Of a DNA stretch of 5,493 nt, positions 4,899-5,493 are shown piece by piece; within the stretch, counting starts at the first letter, position 1; every line of letters begins with the position of its first letter. The notes below the pieces were generated by a model. The model was not told the origin of the DNA and searched no databases. It worked only from the letters and a program-made list of their open reading frames with translations. Source of the DNA: Paracoccaceae bacterium. Its GTDB lineage: Bacteria; Pseudomonadota; Alphaproteobacteria; Rhodobacterales; Rhodobacteraceae. Made by a program: the position numbers and the translations under genes. The DNA lies in the NCBI GenBank assembly GCA_023263735.1, contig JALQUQ010000189.1:1-5493 (forward strand). The letters run 5' to 3'.

Positions 4899-5493
4899 CC
4901 TTTCACGGATTGCCCATCTGGTACGAAATGGCCGCACCCGATCTGGCGGCGGCCACGTCGTTTTACGGCACGGTTCTGGGGTGGGATTGTGTCGATGCCG
5001 GCATGCCCGGATTTGCCTATCGACTGGCGCAAGTGCCTACGGGCATGGTCGCGGGACTTTATACGCAGGAACCGCAATCGACCAAGGGCTGGCTGTGCTA
5101 TTTTGCCGTCGAAAGCGCCGATGCCGCGGCAGCCCAGATCTTGGACCTTGGCGGTACGATTTTCCAAGAACCCAACGACATTCCCGGAACCGGCCGGTTC
5201 CTGATCGCCAAAGACCGTCAAGGCGCGACCTTTGGCCTGTTGCAACCCCAAGGCGGAACCACCGGCCCGGCCTTTGACACCGCCCAAGCCGGGCACGGCC
5301 AGTGGCACCAGTTGCAAACCACCGACCCCGAGGCCGCGCGGGCGTTTTACGCGGCGATTCTGGGCTGGGACCAAAACCGCACCCATGACATGGGCGATCT
5401 GGGGGCCTACCGCGTGATGTCGGCCCAAGGGCAGGAAATCGCCGGGATCATGCCGATGATGACCCCGGATCTGCCGCCGCATTGGTTACCCTT
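4895..5493 (+). CDS. VOC (glyoxalase/bleomycin-resistance-like) family protein, two domains, 3' end outside window
   Basis: The ATG at 4895 overlaps the upstream stop (ATGA, 4895-4898), and the frame stays open to the window end, giving 199 residues. Two tandem VOC modules are visible. The first spans about residues 6-117 and contains WYEMAAPDLAAATSFYGTVLGWD. The second starts near residue 136 with WHQLQTTDPEAARAFYAAILGWD, an evident internal duplication sharing the FYxxxLGWD motif. Full-length relatives of this two-domain type are about 250-260 residues, so roughly 50-60 are missing. VOC proteins use paired beta-alpha-beta-beta-beta units to bind metals or small substrates: glyoxalases, dioxygenases and drug-binding proteins. 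The substrate here cannot be told from sequence, and I cannot identify a certain metal-binding set. Coupling to DUF1428 and an HxlR gene suggests a small stress or detoxification operon; this is inference. Confidence 0.92.
   Translation, partial: MTFHGLPIWYEMAAPDLAAATSFYGTVLGWDCVDAGMPGFAYRLAQVPTGMVAGLYTQEPQSTKGWLCYFAVESADAAAAQILDLGGTIFQEPNDIPGTGRFLIAKDRQGATFGLLQPQGGTTGPAFDTAQAGHGQWHQLQTTDPEAARAFYAAILGWDQNRTHDMGDLGAYRVMSAQGQEIAGIMPMMTPDLPPHWLP

Noticed and set aside
4781..5482. Minus-strand ORF of 233 codons opposite the DUF1428 and VOC genes
   Set aside because: Antisense to two recognisable, coupled genes; no domain seen and composition typical of a shadow frame.

Overview
The window reads as a moderately GC-rich alphaproteobacterial chromosome segment, most likely from the Rhodobacterales. 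This placement is an inference from protein style, codon choice (third positions dominated by G/C), and the ornithine decarboxylase with a long structured leader. It looks like ordinary chromosome: I see no insertion sequence, integrase, tRNA or rRNA gene, CRISPR array or phage gene.

Layout from left to right. Positions 1-555 (+) hold the C-terminal 184 residues of citrate synthase (gltA), cut by the window edge. A compact bidirectional terminator (about 575-606) separates it from a convergent gene at 605-1681 (-), which encodes a DUF2235-type serine hydrolase with a visible Ser/Asp/His triad. About 300 bp of weakly coding sequence (1682-1978) follows, then an intrinsic terminator (1979-2012) belonging to the next minus-strand gene. 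That gene, at 2031-3176 (-), encodes a fold-type III PLP decarboxylase, probably ornithine decarboxylase. It has a strong Shine-Dalgarno sequence, and its leader contains two adjacent hairpins.

A 214-bp divergent region (3177-3390) separates the decarboxylase from an Lrp/AsnC-family regulator at 3391-3822 (+), which is the obvious candidate to control it. The regulator gene overlaps by 4 nt, tail to tail, with an HxlR-family regulator carrying an SCP2-like C-terminal domain (3819-4457, -).

The HxlR gene is divergent from a two-gene operon on the plus strand: a DUF1428 protein (4536-4898), then a two-domain VOC/glyoxalase-like protein (4895 to the window end) joined by an ATGA stop/start overlap. 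The intergenic region between them carries two 15-bp palindromes of the same GTT-N9-AAC design. Their centres lie exactly 20 bp apart and they sit on the probable promoters. This makes the right third look like a self-contained regulator-operator-operon unit.

I did not find an unmistakably new system. The most informative signals are the tandem operator beside the HxlR gene, the structured leader of the decarboxylase with its divergent Lrp-type gene, and the solitary DUF2235 hydrolase.
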